A stretch of 64,000 bases of DNA, from NCBI RefSeq assembly GCF_014863545.1, contig NZ_CP062260.1, forward strand, positions 4,977,501 through 5,041,500. The letters are read 5' to 3'. Position numbers and translations under genes: made by a program. The stretch is from Paenibacillus sp. JNUCC32. GTDB taxonomy: Bacteria; Bacillota; Bacilli; Paenibacillales; Paenibacillaceae. The notes under the pieces are model-generated. The model was not told the origin of the DNA, searched no databases, and saw only the letters and a list, made by a program, of their open reading frames with translations. Positions 26,459-35,149 of this stretch are shown piece by piece (positions within the stretch are counted from its first letter, which is position 1; each line of letters opens with the position of its first letter).

Positions 26459-27274
26459 ATGAAATCATTCACGCAGACGGAAACGAATCTCCCTCTGCTG
26501 GACGCCCATATTCATCTGGATTCTTATGCCTTCTCCGATCAGCAAACGATTCTTGCGGATATCCGCAAAAGCGAAGTTCAGTCCATCATCTCCGTTTCCA
26601 TGAACCTGGCTTCCAGCAAGCGAAACCTGGAGCTGGCCAGGGAGTACGGACCGTTGGTGCGGCCGGCATTCGGTTATCATCCGGAACAGCCCGTCCCTTC
26701 CCCTGAAGAAACCAAAGAGCTGCTGGATTGGATGGCTAATCATGTCGACGACATGATTGCCGTCGGAGAGGTCGGCCTGCCCTATTATGCCAGGCTGGAA
26801 GCCGAAACGGAGGGTCGGCCGTGGGATAACCGCCCTTACGAATGCCTGCTTGAGCAATTTATAGCATTTGCGAAGCGGCATCATAAACCGGTTATACTGC
26901 ACGCTGTATATGAAGATGCGGATACCGCATGTGATTTGCTCGACAAATATGGCGTCACCCGCGCCCATTTCCATTGGTTCAAAGGCTCCCGTGACACCTT
27001 GCAGCGGATGGCGGATAAAGGCTGCTATATCTCCTTCACGCCCGACATTCTTTATGAGGATGAAATTCGCGATATTGCCCGTATGTATCCCGAGCATCTT
27101 GTCATGACCGAAACCGACGGCCCTTGGCCGTTCGATGGCCCGTTCACCGGACAGATGACCCATCCTAAGATGACGGCTTCCGCAGCGGCGGCATGGGCCG
27201 AGCTTCGCGGGCTGGCCGTTTCCGAGGCTCGCAGGATTTTTTACGAGAATGCGGTTAGACTTTACGATCTATAA
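26459..27274 (+). CDS. TatD family metal-dependent hydrolase
   Basis: A 271-residue TIM-barrel hydrolase. Metal ligands are visible as LDAHIHLD (two His), VGEVGLPYY (Glu), VILHAVYE (His), AHFHWF (His) and TETDGPWP (Asp). TatD proteins are usually DNases, but the fold also hosts amidohydrolase-like enzymes. GAGGTGATGTAACG precedes the ATG. It lies 88 bp after the ATPase gene with no clear terminator between (a GGATACA/TGTATCC hairpin lacks a T tail), so it may belong to the TPP-controlled operon. A role in processing the imported thiamine precursor is possible but unproven. Confidence 0.85.
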   Translation: MKSFTQTETNLPLLDAHIHLDSYAFSDQQTILADIRKSEVQSIISVSMNLASSKRNLELAREYGPLVRPAFGYHPEQPVPSPEETKELLDWMANHVDDMIAVGEVGLPYYARLEAETEGRPWDNRPYECLLEQFIAFAKRHHKPVILHAVYEDADTACDLLDKYGVTRAHFHWFKGSRDTLQRMADKGCYISFTPDILYEDEIRDIARMYPEHLVMTETDGPWPFDGPFTGQMTHPKMTASAAAAWAELRGLAVSEARRIFYENAVRLYDL

Positions 27275-27308
27275 AAAAAAGAATTCCCGTTCCATTCAAG
27301 CCGGTTGT

Positions 27309-27485
27309 TTACGCAATCGGTTTGTTTTCTTTAAGGAACCGGTTATATTGGTTAATCAGTTCATCGAGCACGATCGATTGCCTGAGGACTTTAGGATGGT
27401 TAAAATCACGATACCGCTGCTTCATTTTATGAAGCTTGTTTCTTTCCTGCTCGATATCAAACCTAATGCCTTCCTTCGTTTTCAT
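27309..27485 (-). CDS. Spo0E-family aspartyl-phosphate phosphatase
   Basis: A 58-residue helical-hairpin protein. IEQERNKLHKMKQRYRDFNH and VLRQSIVLDELINQYNRF carry the family SxxLDxLI signature. Members dephosphorylate Spo0A~P and delay sporulation. GGGGAGGACATAAAGTC precedes the ATG at 27485; an earlier ATG overlaps that site. It is convergent with the TatD gene and stands alone. The presence of this family supports an endospore-forming host. Confidence 0.85.
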   Translation of the reverse strand: MKTKEGIRFDIEQERNKLHKMKQRYRDFNHPKVLRQSIVLDELINQYNRFLKENKPIA

Positions 27486-27593
27486 GACTTTATGTCCTCC
27501 CCTCATGTAATATTTTATGCTTTAATGTAAAATTATAGGATGTTTGATGTTAGACATCAGGGGCCTAAAATTGAAAGGGACAGGTCCCAAGAA

Positions 27594-27634
27594 ACAAAAA
27601 AAACCACAATGCGAGCTCACTCGCATTATGGTTT
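27594..27634 (-). terminator. Intrinsic terminator of the lpl-type operon
   Basis: AAACCACAATGCGAG and CTCGCATTATGGTTT pair around CTCA. Read on the minus strand, a run of T follows, 10 bp after the binding-protein stop. Confidence 0.9.
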
Positions 27635-27643
27635 GGATTTCGG

Positions 27644-29194
27644 TTATTTCACAAATTTCTCCTGATACGCCTTCGAGATCTCCTCTGTAATCTCCTTCAT
27701 CTTCGGATCGCTTTTAATCGTTTCGATCAATTTATCGTACGATTCAACCGGTTCCTTGCCGGTAATGACCATGACCCGCATATCCTCTACTTTCTTGGAA
27801 ATCTCGGGATAGTATTTGTTATAGGCTTCGGAGTAGAGCTCGCCTGAAGGATTCGGCACCTTAACCGTCTTGCGCTCCGTAACGATCTCTACGTTTCGTT
27901 CATACACCTCGTCCGGCATCCCTACCGCATTGATGGCCATATCGTCGCTGACGAGGTGAATCATATTGTTCAGGTTTCCATCTCCCGTCTTATCGGTGAC
28001 GGCTTGCGGCGTTGCGACCTTCTTCCCGTTCTCCAGATTGTAATGGACGCCTTCGATTCCGTAGGTCAGCATCTCGTTTCCTTCTTGGCTGTAGCCATAG
28101 TCGAAGAACTCGAGGATCTTCTTGACCTTGGCCTCAGGCACTTTCTTCGGAATGAGGTACACGCCATAGTACGGGGAGCCTGAAGGCGTATACTTTACCC
28201 CGTTGGCATTCTCCAAGTAAGCAAGCGGCATCAAATCCGCCTTGGGATCAACATCCTTCACGGCTTTGCCGGTTACCCAGGCATGGTTCATGGACATGCC
28301 GCCAACCCCTGCCTTGGCGCTTCGCATCGTATCCATCACCTGGGAGAACTTCATGATCGCAAAATCTTTGGGGAACAGGCCCTCGTCATAAGCCTGCTTG
28401 ATCCACAGCATGGCCTCCCTTGACGCGTCCGACGTAATAATCGGAGACAGGGTGTTATCCGGCTGGAGCTTCCAGCCCCCTTGCGTTTCATTAAAGATAT
28501 TATAAATATACGCGAGCGCGCTCGGATTAGCGGCATACGGAATCTCATCCGCCTGTCCGTTACCATTCGGATCCTGTTCCTTGAAAGCCTTTAACACGTT
28601 ATGGAACTCATCCAGCGTTTTTGGCGTTTCCAGCTGAAGGGCATCCAGCCAATCCTTGCGGATCATCGGGAACACCCCGCCCCCATAGCTTGGGTAGTAA
28701 CGCGGAATCACGATGTTCTTGCCGTCCACCTTGGTGATTTCCCACATTTCCTTCAGCTCTTCGCGATTTAAATTGGGGTAGTCTTTGAGAAAAGGGGTCA
28801 GATCCCAGAAGACTCCCTGCTTCAGCATCTTCTGCAGCTGCGGGTTCTGCATCGTTTCCACGAAAGTAACCTCCGGAAGGTCGCCGGACGCAAGCATGAC
28901 ATTGATTTTCTCTTCGGCCGTGGATGGGGACAACCACGTAATATTCAACTTGGTATTGGTGCGTTTCTCCAGCTCTTTCCAAAGCGGATTGGTGTTGTCT
29001 ATGAATTCGGTGGCATAATTCAAGGTCTGTATCGTGATGCTTGTAGGTTCACTGCTGTCTGTCCCGCCCTCGCTGCCGCTCGAGGGACTCCCGCCGCGGC
29101 TGCCGCATGCGCTAAGCAAGAGCGAACTTGCTAAGAGCAGCACCCCCGACATTTTTAAAAACGACTTGCTCGGCTTTGCATCCATTTTTTTCAT
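27644..29194 (-). CDS. Extracellular solute-binding lipoprotein (LplA-like)
   Basis: A 516-residue lipoprotein for an oligosaccharide ABC importer. The signal VLLLASSLLLSAC ends in the lipobox LSAC, followed by a Gly/Ser-rich linker. The mature part begins TSITIQTLNYATEFIDNTNP and contains DLPEVTFVETMQNPQLQKML, typical of large family-1 binding proteins in Paenibacillus. GGGAGGTCTAATG precedes the ATG at 29194; the frame opens much further upstream into the permease gene, but without support. It is the last gene of an LplB-LplC-LplA-like operon. The sugar cannot be read from sequence. Confidence 0.9.
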   Translation of the reverse strand: MKKMDAKPSKSFLKMSGVLLLASSLLLSACGSRGGSPSSGSEGGTDSSEPTSITIQTLNYATEFIDNTNPLWKELEKRTNTKLNITWLSPSTAEEKINVMLASGDLPEVTFVETMQNPQLQKMLKQGVFWDLTPFLKDYPNLNREELKEMWEITKVDGKNIVIPRYYPSYGGGVFPMIRKDWLDALQLETPKTLDEFHNVLKAFKEQDPNGNGQADEIPYAANPSALAYIYNIFNETQGGWKLQPDNTLSPIITSDASREAMLWIKQAYDEGLFPKDFAIMKFSQVMDTMRSAKAGVGGMSMNHAWVTGKAVKDVDPKADLMPLAYLENANGVKYTPSGSPYYGVYLIPKKVPEAKVKKILEFFDYGYSQEGNEMLTYGIEGVHYNLENGKKVATPQAVTDKTGDGNLNNMIHLVSDDMAINAVGMPDEVYERNVEIVTERKTVKVPNPSGELYSEAYNKYYPEISKKVEDMRVMVITGKEPVESYDKLIETIKSDPKMKEITEEISKAYQEKFVK

Positions 29195-29265
29195 CATTAG
29201 ACCTCCCTGTTTATGATACCTCTTTCCTGACTGACCATGTTGGAAAAAGAAAACCGTATATCGGA

Positions 29266-30150
29266 TCATTCCTTGACGGAACCCACCATCGCCCCTTTGG
29301 CGAAGTGCTTCTGCAGGAATGGATACACTAACATGATTGGAACGGTAGCAATGACGACCGCTGCCATTTTCAACGTTTCCGTCGGAACCGGACGGTTCAC
29401 CTGGAAGGCAAATCCCCCGCCGCTTCCCGATCCCATTGTCGTGGGATCCACCAGCATATTTTGGAGCAGCACTTGCAGCGGCCACATCTTCTGGTCATTA
29501 ATAAACATCAGCGCGTTGAAGTAAGTATTCCAATAGCCGACCGCGAAGAACAATCCGAAAGCCACCAGCGCCGGCAGCGACAACGGCAGAATGATTCGCC
29601 AGAACACGCCGATATCATTGGAGCCGTCGATCATCGCGGCTTCCTCCAGACTGTCCGGAATGCTGTCGAAGAATCCCTTCATGAGCAGCACATACCACGC
29701 GCTCGTCAAGCTCGGCAGGATCAGCGACCAGACGCTGTCGATGAGTCCCACATTTCGGACGACCAGATACAGCGGAACCAGTCCCGGCGTGAAGAGAAAG
29801 GTGATTAACACCATAATCATGATCGCCTTGCGAAACCGAAGCCGTTTTCGGGACACCGCGTAAGCCATCCCCCCGGTAACGAGCAGACTGAGCATCGTGC
29901 CGACCGTGGCCAGGAACACGCTTATGGAGATCGAGGTGACAAACAACCCGTTGGACAGTAAATGCTTGTAAGCATCCAGCGTCCAATCCCGCGGCCATAA
30001 TATCAAGCTTCGTTGATAATACTCCACCGGATCGGTAAATGACAGAATAACGGTATAGTAAATCGGAAATATCGTTGCCAAACCGATGATCAGCAGCAGG
30101 CCGTTGTTTACGAAGCCGAAGAGCCCGGTTTTCCATCCTTTCTCATGCAT
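29266..30150 (-). CDS. Carbohydrate ABC transporter permease (LplC/YtcP-like)
   Basis: A 294-residue permease with six predicted helices. The opening resembles LplC proteins (ATIFPIYYTVILSFTDP), and the EAA loop EEAAMIDGSNDIGVFWRIIL is the ATPase docking site. No ATPase gene is present in the operon, as usual for this class, which shares a general MsmX-like ATPase encoded elsewhere. It is 30 bp after the partner permease and 71 bp before the binding protein. Confidence 0.92.
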   Translation of the reverse strand: MHEKGWKTGLFGFVNNGLLLIIGLATIFPIYYTVILSFTDPVEYYQRSLILWPRDWTLDAYKHLLSNGLFVTSISISVFLATVGTMLSLLVTGGMAYAVSRKRLRFRKAIMIMVLITFLFTPGLVPLYLVVRNVGLIDSVWSLILPSLTSAWYVLLMKGFFDSIPDSLEEAAMIDGSNDIGVFWRIILPLSLPALVAFGLFFAVGYWNTYFNALMFINDQKMWPLQVLLQNMLVDPTTMGSGSGGGFAFQVNRPVPTETLKMAAVVIATVPIMLVYPFLQKHFAKGAMVGSVKE

Positions 30151-30180
30151 GCTTTACTCCTCCTTGTCTTCGCCCGTCCT

Positions 30181-31161
30181 CTAGTACAGGCTTTCTTGAC
30201 CGTATCGCCTCGCCAATCGGTTGGCCGAGACCACCAGGATGACGCCGACGATCGATTTGAACAACCCGATGGCCGTACTGTAGCTGAATTCTCCCTGCCT
30301 TATCCCCACCCGGTATACATAGGTATCGAACACTTCGGCTACATTGGTGACGGGCGCATTCATCATCAGATAGATCTGTTCGAATCCGGTATCCATGATC
30401 GTTCCCAGGCGGAGGATCAACAGAATCAGGATCACGTTGCGCATCGCGGGCAGGGTAATATGCCATATCCGTCTCATACGGCCTGCGCCATCCATGACGG
30501 CTGCCTCGTATAATTGCGGATCCACTCCGGCGATGGCCGCGAGGAAGATGATGGTCCCCCATCCGACCTCCTTCCAGATGGATTGTGCCGTCAGCATGCC
30601 CCAGAAATAGTTCGGATTGGAGAGAATATCGACCGTTCCCCAATCCATGGTAACGAGCCACTTATTGAACAAGCCCTCCGATTGCGAGAACATGAGGTAG
30701 GTCAGCCCATAGATCAATACCCAGGATAAAAAATGGGGGATATACACCAGCGATTGAATGGTCCGTTTATAGAAGGAGCTTCGTACTTCATTCAGCATCA
30801 AGGCTAAAATAATCGGCGCCGGGAAAAAGAAAATCAAGCTCAGGAAGCTAATCGCCAGCGTATTGCGCAGCAGCATCCAGAAGTCGTCGTTGGAGAAAAA
30901 CCGGGCGAAATGCTCGAAGCCTACCCAAGGGCTTCCGAACACTCCGAAGTACGGCGAGTACTCCTGGAAAGCAATGACGAGATTCGTAATCGGAATATAT
31001 TTGAAAATGATAAAAAAGATAAGACCCGGCAACGCCAGCATGTATAAATACTTGTCGCGAGCTACATCCGACCGGATCCGCCCCCACTTCGTTTTGGATT
31101 TCGCGGGAATAGGGGCGCTCCCGCTTCCTTTTGCCGACTGAACGGTTTCTTGTGCTTTCAT
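30181..31161 (-). CDS. Carbohydrate ABC transporter permease (LplB-like)
   Basis: A 326-residue permease. A hydrophilic N-terminus of about 45 residues precedes six helices, beginning YLYMLALPGLIFFIIFKYIP. The EAA-type loop is LYEAAVMDGAGRMRRIWHIT. GAGGGAGTATCG before the ATG at 31161 sets the start; a longer upstream frame is not supported. It is the first gene of the operon and lies divergent to a membrane-bound AraC regulator, with a cre-like site 67 bp upstream. Confidence 0.92.
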   Translation of the reverse strand: MKAQETVQSAKGSGSAPIPAKSKTKWGRIRSDVARDKYLYMLALPGLIFFIIFKYIPITNLVIAFQEYSPYFGVFGSPWVGFEHFARFFSNDDFWMLLRNTLAISFLSLIFFFPAPIILALMLNEVRSSFYKRTIQSLVYIPHFLSWVLIYGLTYLMFSQSEGLFNKWLVTMDWGTVDILSNPNYFWGMLTAQSIWKEVGWGTIIFLAAIAGVDPQLYEAAVMDGAGRMRRIWHITLPAMRNVILILLILRLGTIMDTGFEQIYLMMNAPVTNVAEVFDTYVYRVGIRQGEFSYSTAIGLFKSIVGVILVVSANRLARRYGQESLY

Positions 31162-31227
31162 CGATACTCCCTCACTTTCAGCCTTGTCGTCTCGTTCAAA
31201 CCTACCGTTCGCGGAACGTATCCCTAA

Positions 31228-31241
31228 TGTAAACGGTTGCA
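31228..31241. promoter_or_regulatory. CcpA cre-like site
   Basis: TGTAAACGGTTGCA fits the cre consensus TGNAANCGNNNNCA, between the divergent permease operon and its regulator. It suggests carbon catabolite repression of sugar uptake. Confidence 0.6.
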
Positions 31242-31520
31242 GAATTGCCTGCAATTCCACTTTTTTTCCGTCGTGGCCCCTTCCCCTCTCCCTTCGATGC
31301 ACAATACGGAAAAATGCCTGCCTTCCAAGCGTTTCGCATCATCCATTTCCTCGAATTGCACTTTTTTTCCTTGGTGCCGGAATGCCGTGTTCATCGGCAT
31401 CAATAGGAAAATGTGATCTTTTCAACTAATCCCCTCTTTCGCTATGATAGTATTTAATGATTTTCCCGGCTTTCTTCGATCAGGCCTTGGATTTGTCTAT
31501 GCCAACAGGGGGTTAGTGTT

Positions 31521-33839
31521 ATGAGGCAACAGAATCCTGAATCCGGTTTCAAAGGTGTTATGTATTGGAGAAGCATCGCGCTCGCCGTGTTGATGACATG
31601 CCTCCCCATCTCGGCCATTACGGCCGTTTACCTATACGTGGGGAACCAGCATATGATCAACCAATATCAGCAGCGGAACGAGGAAGCCCTGGTGGACGCG
31701 GCGAGGCAAGTGGACGAGCAGTTCACCCAGCTGGTCCACTACGCGCTCAATATGGTGGTGAAGCCCCATTTCAAGCCTTCCTTGTCCGATATGGACTTTG
31801 TGTCGAATATCGAGGAGACGAACGAGCTGTTTAATACGCTCAACCTGGTGGAAAATGCCGATCCCCTTGTGGATCAGGTCTATCTCTACATCAAAAAGCA
31901 AAATAAAATCATGGAGCCCGATCTCGGGCTGCGGACATTGGATCAGGAACAGGATGCGTTAGGCTTCGGCCGGCTCATGGAGGGAGATTCGGACATGTTC
32001 TGGGTACATGACCTGGAGCGGCCTTTCAATAAGGGGAGATCTTCCCACGCGCTCGTCATGCGGCTCCCCTTCAACGGTCATACGCCCTACGGGGCGATCG
32101 TCATCTACATCGATCCGTCGAAGCTGCACGTGATTCGCAACAGCGAGAATCTATCGTTCCTGCTCGACGATCAAGGCCATATCATCGGGGAATCGGGCAT
32201 GAGCCGCAGCATGCCGAAAGCGATGAGCGCGATCCAGGAACAGCTGAAGCTTCCGGAGAATGCCAAGCGTACGAATCGTCTGCGGATGAAGGTTCCGGTC
32301 GATCAGGATGTGTGGCTGGTGAATACCGTCCAATTTGAAAAAATGCAGCGGAATTGGACCTATGTATCCGGCACGCCGCAGTCCACGATCATCGCTCCGA
32401 CGAAGCCGTATACCCATATCATCCTGATCTGCTTTGCTTTTGCGCTCGCGGCATCCCTGGGCGCAAGCTGGTTTGCCTCCAAGAGGATGTATCGCCCTAT
32501 TCGCAAAATGCTGCATATGATTGGAGGCGATCAGGCCAAACAGACATCGCGGTACAACGAGCTCGATTATATTGAACACGAGTGGAAGCAGTACCGGTTC
32601 TCGCATGACACGCTTCAAAATCAATGGAAGCGATCCTTGCCCGCGATCAGGGAGGCTTACATCAATCAATTCTTGAGCGGGCAAGCCGCCCACCTGACGG
32701 AGTCCGAGTATGTGCTCAAGCTGCAAGAGATGGAGCTAGACATAACCAATAAACAGTTCTCGGCGATCGTTCTCCAGCAGCATACCCACGGGGAGGATCG
32801 GACGCCGCTTACTGAGAACGATCAGCATCTTCTCACCTATGCCGCTTTGAACGTGATTCAAGAGCTGGCAGAGGACGTTAGCGCCTATATGCATCCCATC
32901 AATTTCTTCGACGGCTCCTTTGGCGTCATCCTGATCGTTCCGGCCTCTCCTAAAGCAGACGAACAGACACGTATGATGAGGCTGCTGTGCGACCAGATCC
33001 TGCGGGCCCTGCGCGATACGCTGCGGGTGTCGGCAACCATCGTGCTGGGCGGGCCAAGCTCGACCTGGACCGATGTTCCCCATATTCTGGAACAGGCCAA
33101 GCGGGCGCTGCATTACCGATCCTTCGATGCCGGCAGCCAGCTGCTGGAAGCGGACACGGTGCTGTCCCAAAAAAACGACTGGATCGACTTTCCGCTGGAA
33201 TTGGAGCAGGATTTCATACACACCCTGAACCTCGGGCTGCAAGGGGACGCGCTGCGATCCCTAAGCCGCTTCGTCACGGCGCTTCAAGCCGGGGGCGGCT
33301 CGGAGTGGCATGTCCACCATGGACTCATGCGTTTAATCACGAGCGTTCACCGCTCCATGCTGCAGGCCGGCTTAAATCCGTATCAGGTGTACGATTTCTC
33401 CAACCTGCAGGAGCAGCTGTCCCTGCTTCGCGACCCGAAGGCCTGCGTGGACTGGTTCCAGAAAGAAATCATCGAGCCCTATCTCGATCAGCTGACGAAG
33501 AACTTCAACAGCTCCATGAAATCGCTGGTCGAAAACGTGCTGGAGCAAATCGAGCAGAACGGGATGCAGGACTTGTCCCTGGATGCCATGGCCATGGAGG
33601 CCGGCGTCAGCGTATCCCAATTGAGCAAAGCGTTTAAACAGATGACGGGCACGAATTATATGGACTATCTGACGACCGTGCGCATGAACCGCTGCAAAGA
33701 ATTGCTGCTGACCACGGATCTTCGCATTCATGAAATCGCGGAGGCCGCAGGATATCAGCCTCCCTACTTCAATCGCATGTTCAAGAAGCTGGAAGGGATC
33801 ACCCCGGGTCAATACCGCCAGCAGGGAATCGGCAAATGA
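31521..33839 (+). CDS. Membrane-anchored AraC family regulator with extracytoplasmic sensor
   Basis: A 772-residue one-component sensor-regulator. Membrane helices lie at about 15-38 and about 297-318 (HIILICFAFALAASLGASWF), flanking an extracytoplasmic Cache-like domain. A long cytoplasmic linker leads to a C-terminal AraC double helix-turn-helix (about 672-770) with MAMEAGVSVSQLSKAFKQMT and IAEAAGYQPPYFNRMFKKL, ending ITPGQYRQQ. Such proteins directly control the adjacent lpl-type sugar operon, which here is divergent, presumably on sensing the binding protein or ligand. CAGGGGGTTAGTGTT precedes the ATG. Confidence 0.9.
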   Translation: MRQQNPESGFKGVMYWRSIALAVLMTCLPISAITAVYLYVGNQHMINQYQQRNEEALVDAARQVDEQFTQLVHYALNMVVKPHFKPSLSDMDFVSNIEETNELFNTLNLVENADPLVDQVYLYIKKQNKIMEPDLGLRTLDQEQDALGFGRLMEGDSDMFWVHDLERPFNKGRSSHALVMRLPFNGHTPYGAIVIYIDPSKLHVIRNSENLSFLLDDQGHIIGESGMSRSMPKAMSAIQEQLKLPENAKRTNRLRMKVPVDQDVWLVNTVQFEKMQRNWTYVSGTPQSTIIAPTKPYTHIILICFAFALAASLGASWFASKRMYRPIRKMLHMIGGDQAKQTSRYNELDYIEHEWKQYRFSHDTLQNQWKRSLPAIREAYINQFLSGQAAHLTESEYVLKLQEMELDITNKQFSAIVLQQHTHGEDRTPLTENDQHLLTYAALNVIQELAEDVSAYMHPINFFDGSFGVILIVPASPKADEQTRMMRLLCDQILRALRDTLRVSATIVLGGPSSTWTDVPHILEQAKRALHYRSFDAGSQLLEADTVLSQKNDWIDFPLELEQDFIHTLNLGLQGDALRSLSRFVTALQAGGGSEWHVHHGLMRLITSVHRSMLQAGLNPYQVYDFSNLQEQLSLLRDPKACVDWFQKEIIEPYLDQLTKNFNSSMKSLVENVLEQIEQNGMQDLSLDAMAMEAGVSVSQLSKAFKQMTGTNYMDYLTTVRMNRCKELLLTTDLRIHEIAEAAGYQPPYFNRMFKKLEGITPGQYRQQGIGK

Positions 33840-33893
33840 ATCGGCATGTCATCCTGATCAATTAATCTCGTATAAAAAGAGCCCTCTGAAAAA

Positions 33894-33939
33894 GGGGCTG
33901 TCCCTTGGTCCGTACTTCATGACCTTGTGGGACAGCCCC
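33894..33939. repeat. Inverted repeat downstream of the AraC sensor gene
   Basis: GGGGCTGTCCC and GGGACAGCCCC, 11 bp each, are separated by 24 bp. It may act as a terminator but lacks a good T tail. Similar GGGGCTGTCCC arms occur near mobile-element ends in Bacillales, from memory. Confidence 0.6.
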
Positions 33940-33950
33940 TAATATGTGTT

Positions 33951-34431
33951 ATGACTTAGGTTCAAGCGTCGTACATTGCGCCACGTTTCCCGTGTTGTGA
34001 CTTACGTTCAGGCGTTGTACATTACGCCACGCTTCCCGTGTTGCGACTTACGTTCAAGCGTCGTACATTGCGCCACGTTTCCTGTGTTGCGACTTACGTT
34101 CAGGCGTCGTACGTTGCGCCACGCTTCCTGTGTTGTGACTTACTCTCAAGCGTTGTACGTTGCGCCACGCTTCCCGTGTTGCGACTTACGTTCAGGCGTC
34201 GTACATTGCGCCACGTTTCCTGTGTTGCGACTTACGTTCAGGCGTTGTACATTGTGGCACGCTTCCTGTGTTGTGCTTACGTTCAGGAGTCGTACATTGC
34301 GGCCACGCTTAGCGTGTTGTGACTTACGTTCAACCGTCGCCTTATTGCGTTACGCCTTCTGTGTTGTACTTGCGCTCAAGCGTCGCCCTATTGCTGCACA
34401 CTTCCTGTGTCGTGACTTACGTTCAGGCTTA
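33951..34431. repeat. Tandem array of a 46-bp repeat, ten copies plus a partial one
   Basis: The unit reads approximately GTGACTTACGTTCAGGCGTC then GTACATTGCGCCACGCTTCC then TGTGTT. Copy starts are 33951, 33997, 34043, 34089, 34135, 34181, 34227, 34273, 34319 and 34366, with a truncated copy at 34412. Copies 1-7 are nearly identical; copies 8-10 carry small indels and more substitutions. GGCG/CGCC within each unit can form a short hairpin. Open frames through it lack ribosome binding sites and simply reflect the repeat. Confidence 0.9.
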
Positions 34432-34446
34432 GCGCCGACCAGCCAT

Positions 34447-34509
34447 CCAAGCATGCCCCGAACCACGCATCGTGTTCACAGGGAGCACGGAGCACGATGT
34501 ACAAAATAG
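34447..34509. repeat. Dispersed element, copy 1
   Basis: The run starting CCAAGCATGCCCCGAACCAC and ending ACGATGTACAAAATAG aligns with segments at 35001-35059 and 44570-44630. The shared core is CAAGCATGCCCCG, a CACGC-GTG segment, then CAGGGA and a (A/G)TGTACA-like end. Confidence 0.7.
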
Positions 34510-34516
34510 CTGCACA

Positions 34517-34730
34517 TTAGCGGACTCAGCGGACCTTATTTTGATCAAAAGCGCCATTTTTCGAATATTGGCGGACATGAGGTCCGCTATTCACCGAATT
34601 AGGCTCTCATTTTTCGGATTATTCGCTGCTTAACGGATCATGTGTCCGATAGATCCGGCAAACACGAGCCCATAATGAAAATAACGGATCTGAGGTCCGA
34701 TACTGCTATCCGGATCTGAGTTCCACTAGA
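34517..34730. repeat. Degenerate GGAC...GTCC repeat cluster
   Basis: Short imperfect palindromes recur at irregular intervals of about 30-60 bp: GCGGACTCAGCGGACC (34519), GCGGACATGAGGTCCGC (34572), ACGGATCATGTGTCCGATA (34633), ACGGATCTGAGGTCCGATA (34684) and CCGGATCTGAGTTCC (34710). Separating sequence is A/T-rich. No gene is apparent. Confidence 0.65.
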
Positions 34731-34794
34731 TACTGCTGCTGCCGTCCGTAACTCGTTCCGGCTTGCAGCTTCTGAAGCTACGGCAAACTTTTCG

Positions 34795-35038
34795 GAGCAC
34801 TGCGTCGCCCACGCCACCGATCCGAAGCCAGTCGGGCCTCGCTTTCGCGGCCAAGCGTAGTTCCTAGAGCTGGACCGTACAAGCACGCCCCCGACCACGC
34901 ACCATGTGCACAGAGAGCACTTCGTCGCCAACGCCACCGATCCGAAGCCAGTCGGGCCTCGCTTTCGCGGCCAAGCGTGGTTCCTAGAGCCGGAGCTGTA
35001 CAAGCATGCCCCGGGCCACGCACCGTGCGCACAGGGAG
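34795..35038. repeat. Direct duplication of a 120-bp segment
   Basis: Two adjacent copies (about 34799-34918 and 34919-35038) share long identical stretches such as GCCACCGATCCGAAGCCAGT and CTCGCTTTCGCGGCCAAGCG, displaced by exactly 120 bp. Each copy ends in a version of the dispersed CAAGCATGCCCCG element. Minus-strand frames across it are repeat artefacts. Confidence 0.85.
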
Positions 35039-35059
35039 CAGTCCGCGCGATGTACAGCG
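35001..35059. repeat. Dispersed element, copy 2
   Basis: CAAGCATGCCCCGGGCCACG followed by CACCGTGCGCACAGGGAGCA and a GCGCGATGTACA end. It is the 3' part of the second 120-bp copy. A shorter version (CAAGCACGCCCCCGACCACG) lies at 34880-34916. Confidence 0.75.
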
Positions 35060-35149
35060 AGCCTTTGGAGTATTCCCAAGAGAGCAGCGGTACCAGCCCT
35101 CTCTATTGCTTTATGAGAGCGACGTACCCGCTCCTCTCTCTACTCATGT

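Noticed and set aside
33894..33939. Insertion-sequence end, prompted by the GGGGCTGTCCC arms
   Set aside because: No transposase fragment or target-site duplication is visible; recorded only as an inverted repeat.
33951..34431. CRISPR array
   Set aside because: The 46-bp units follow each other directly without unique spacers and no cas gene is nearby.
33976..34509. A 177-codon Cys/Arg-rich frame through the tandem repeats
   Set aside because: It starts at a TTG with no ribosome binding site, its periodicity is that of the 46-bp repeat, and it continues into the non-coding element.
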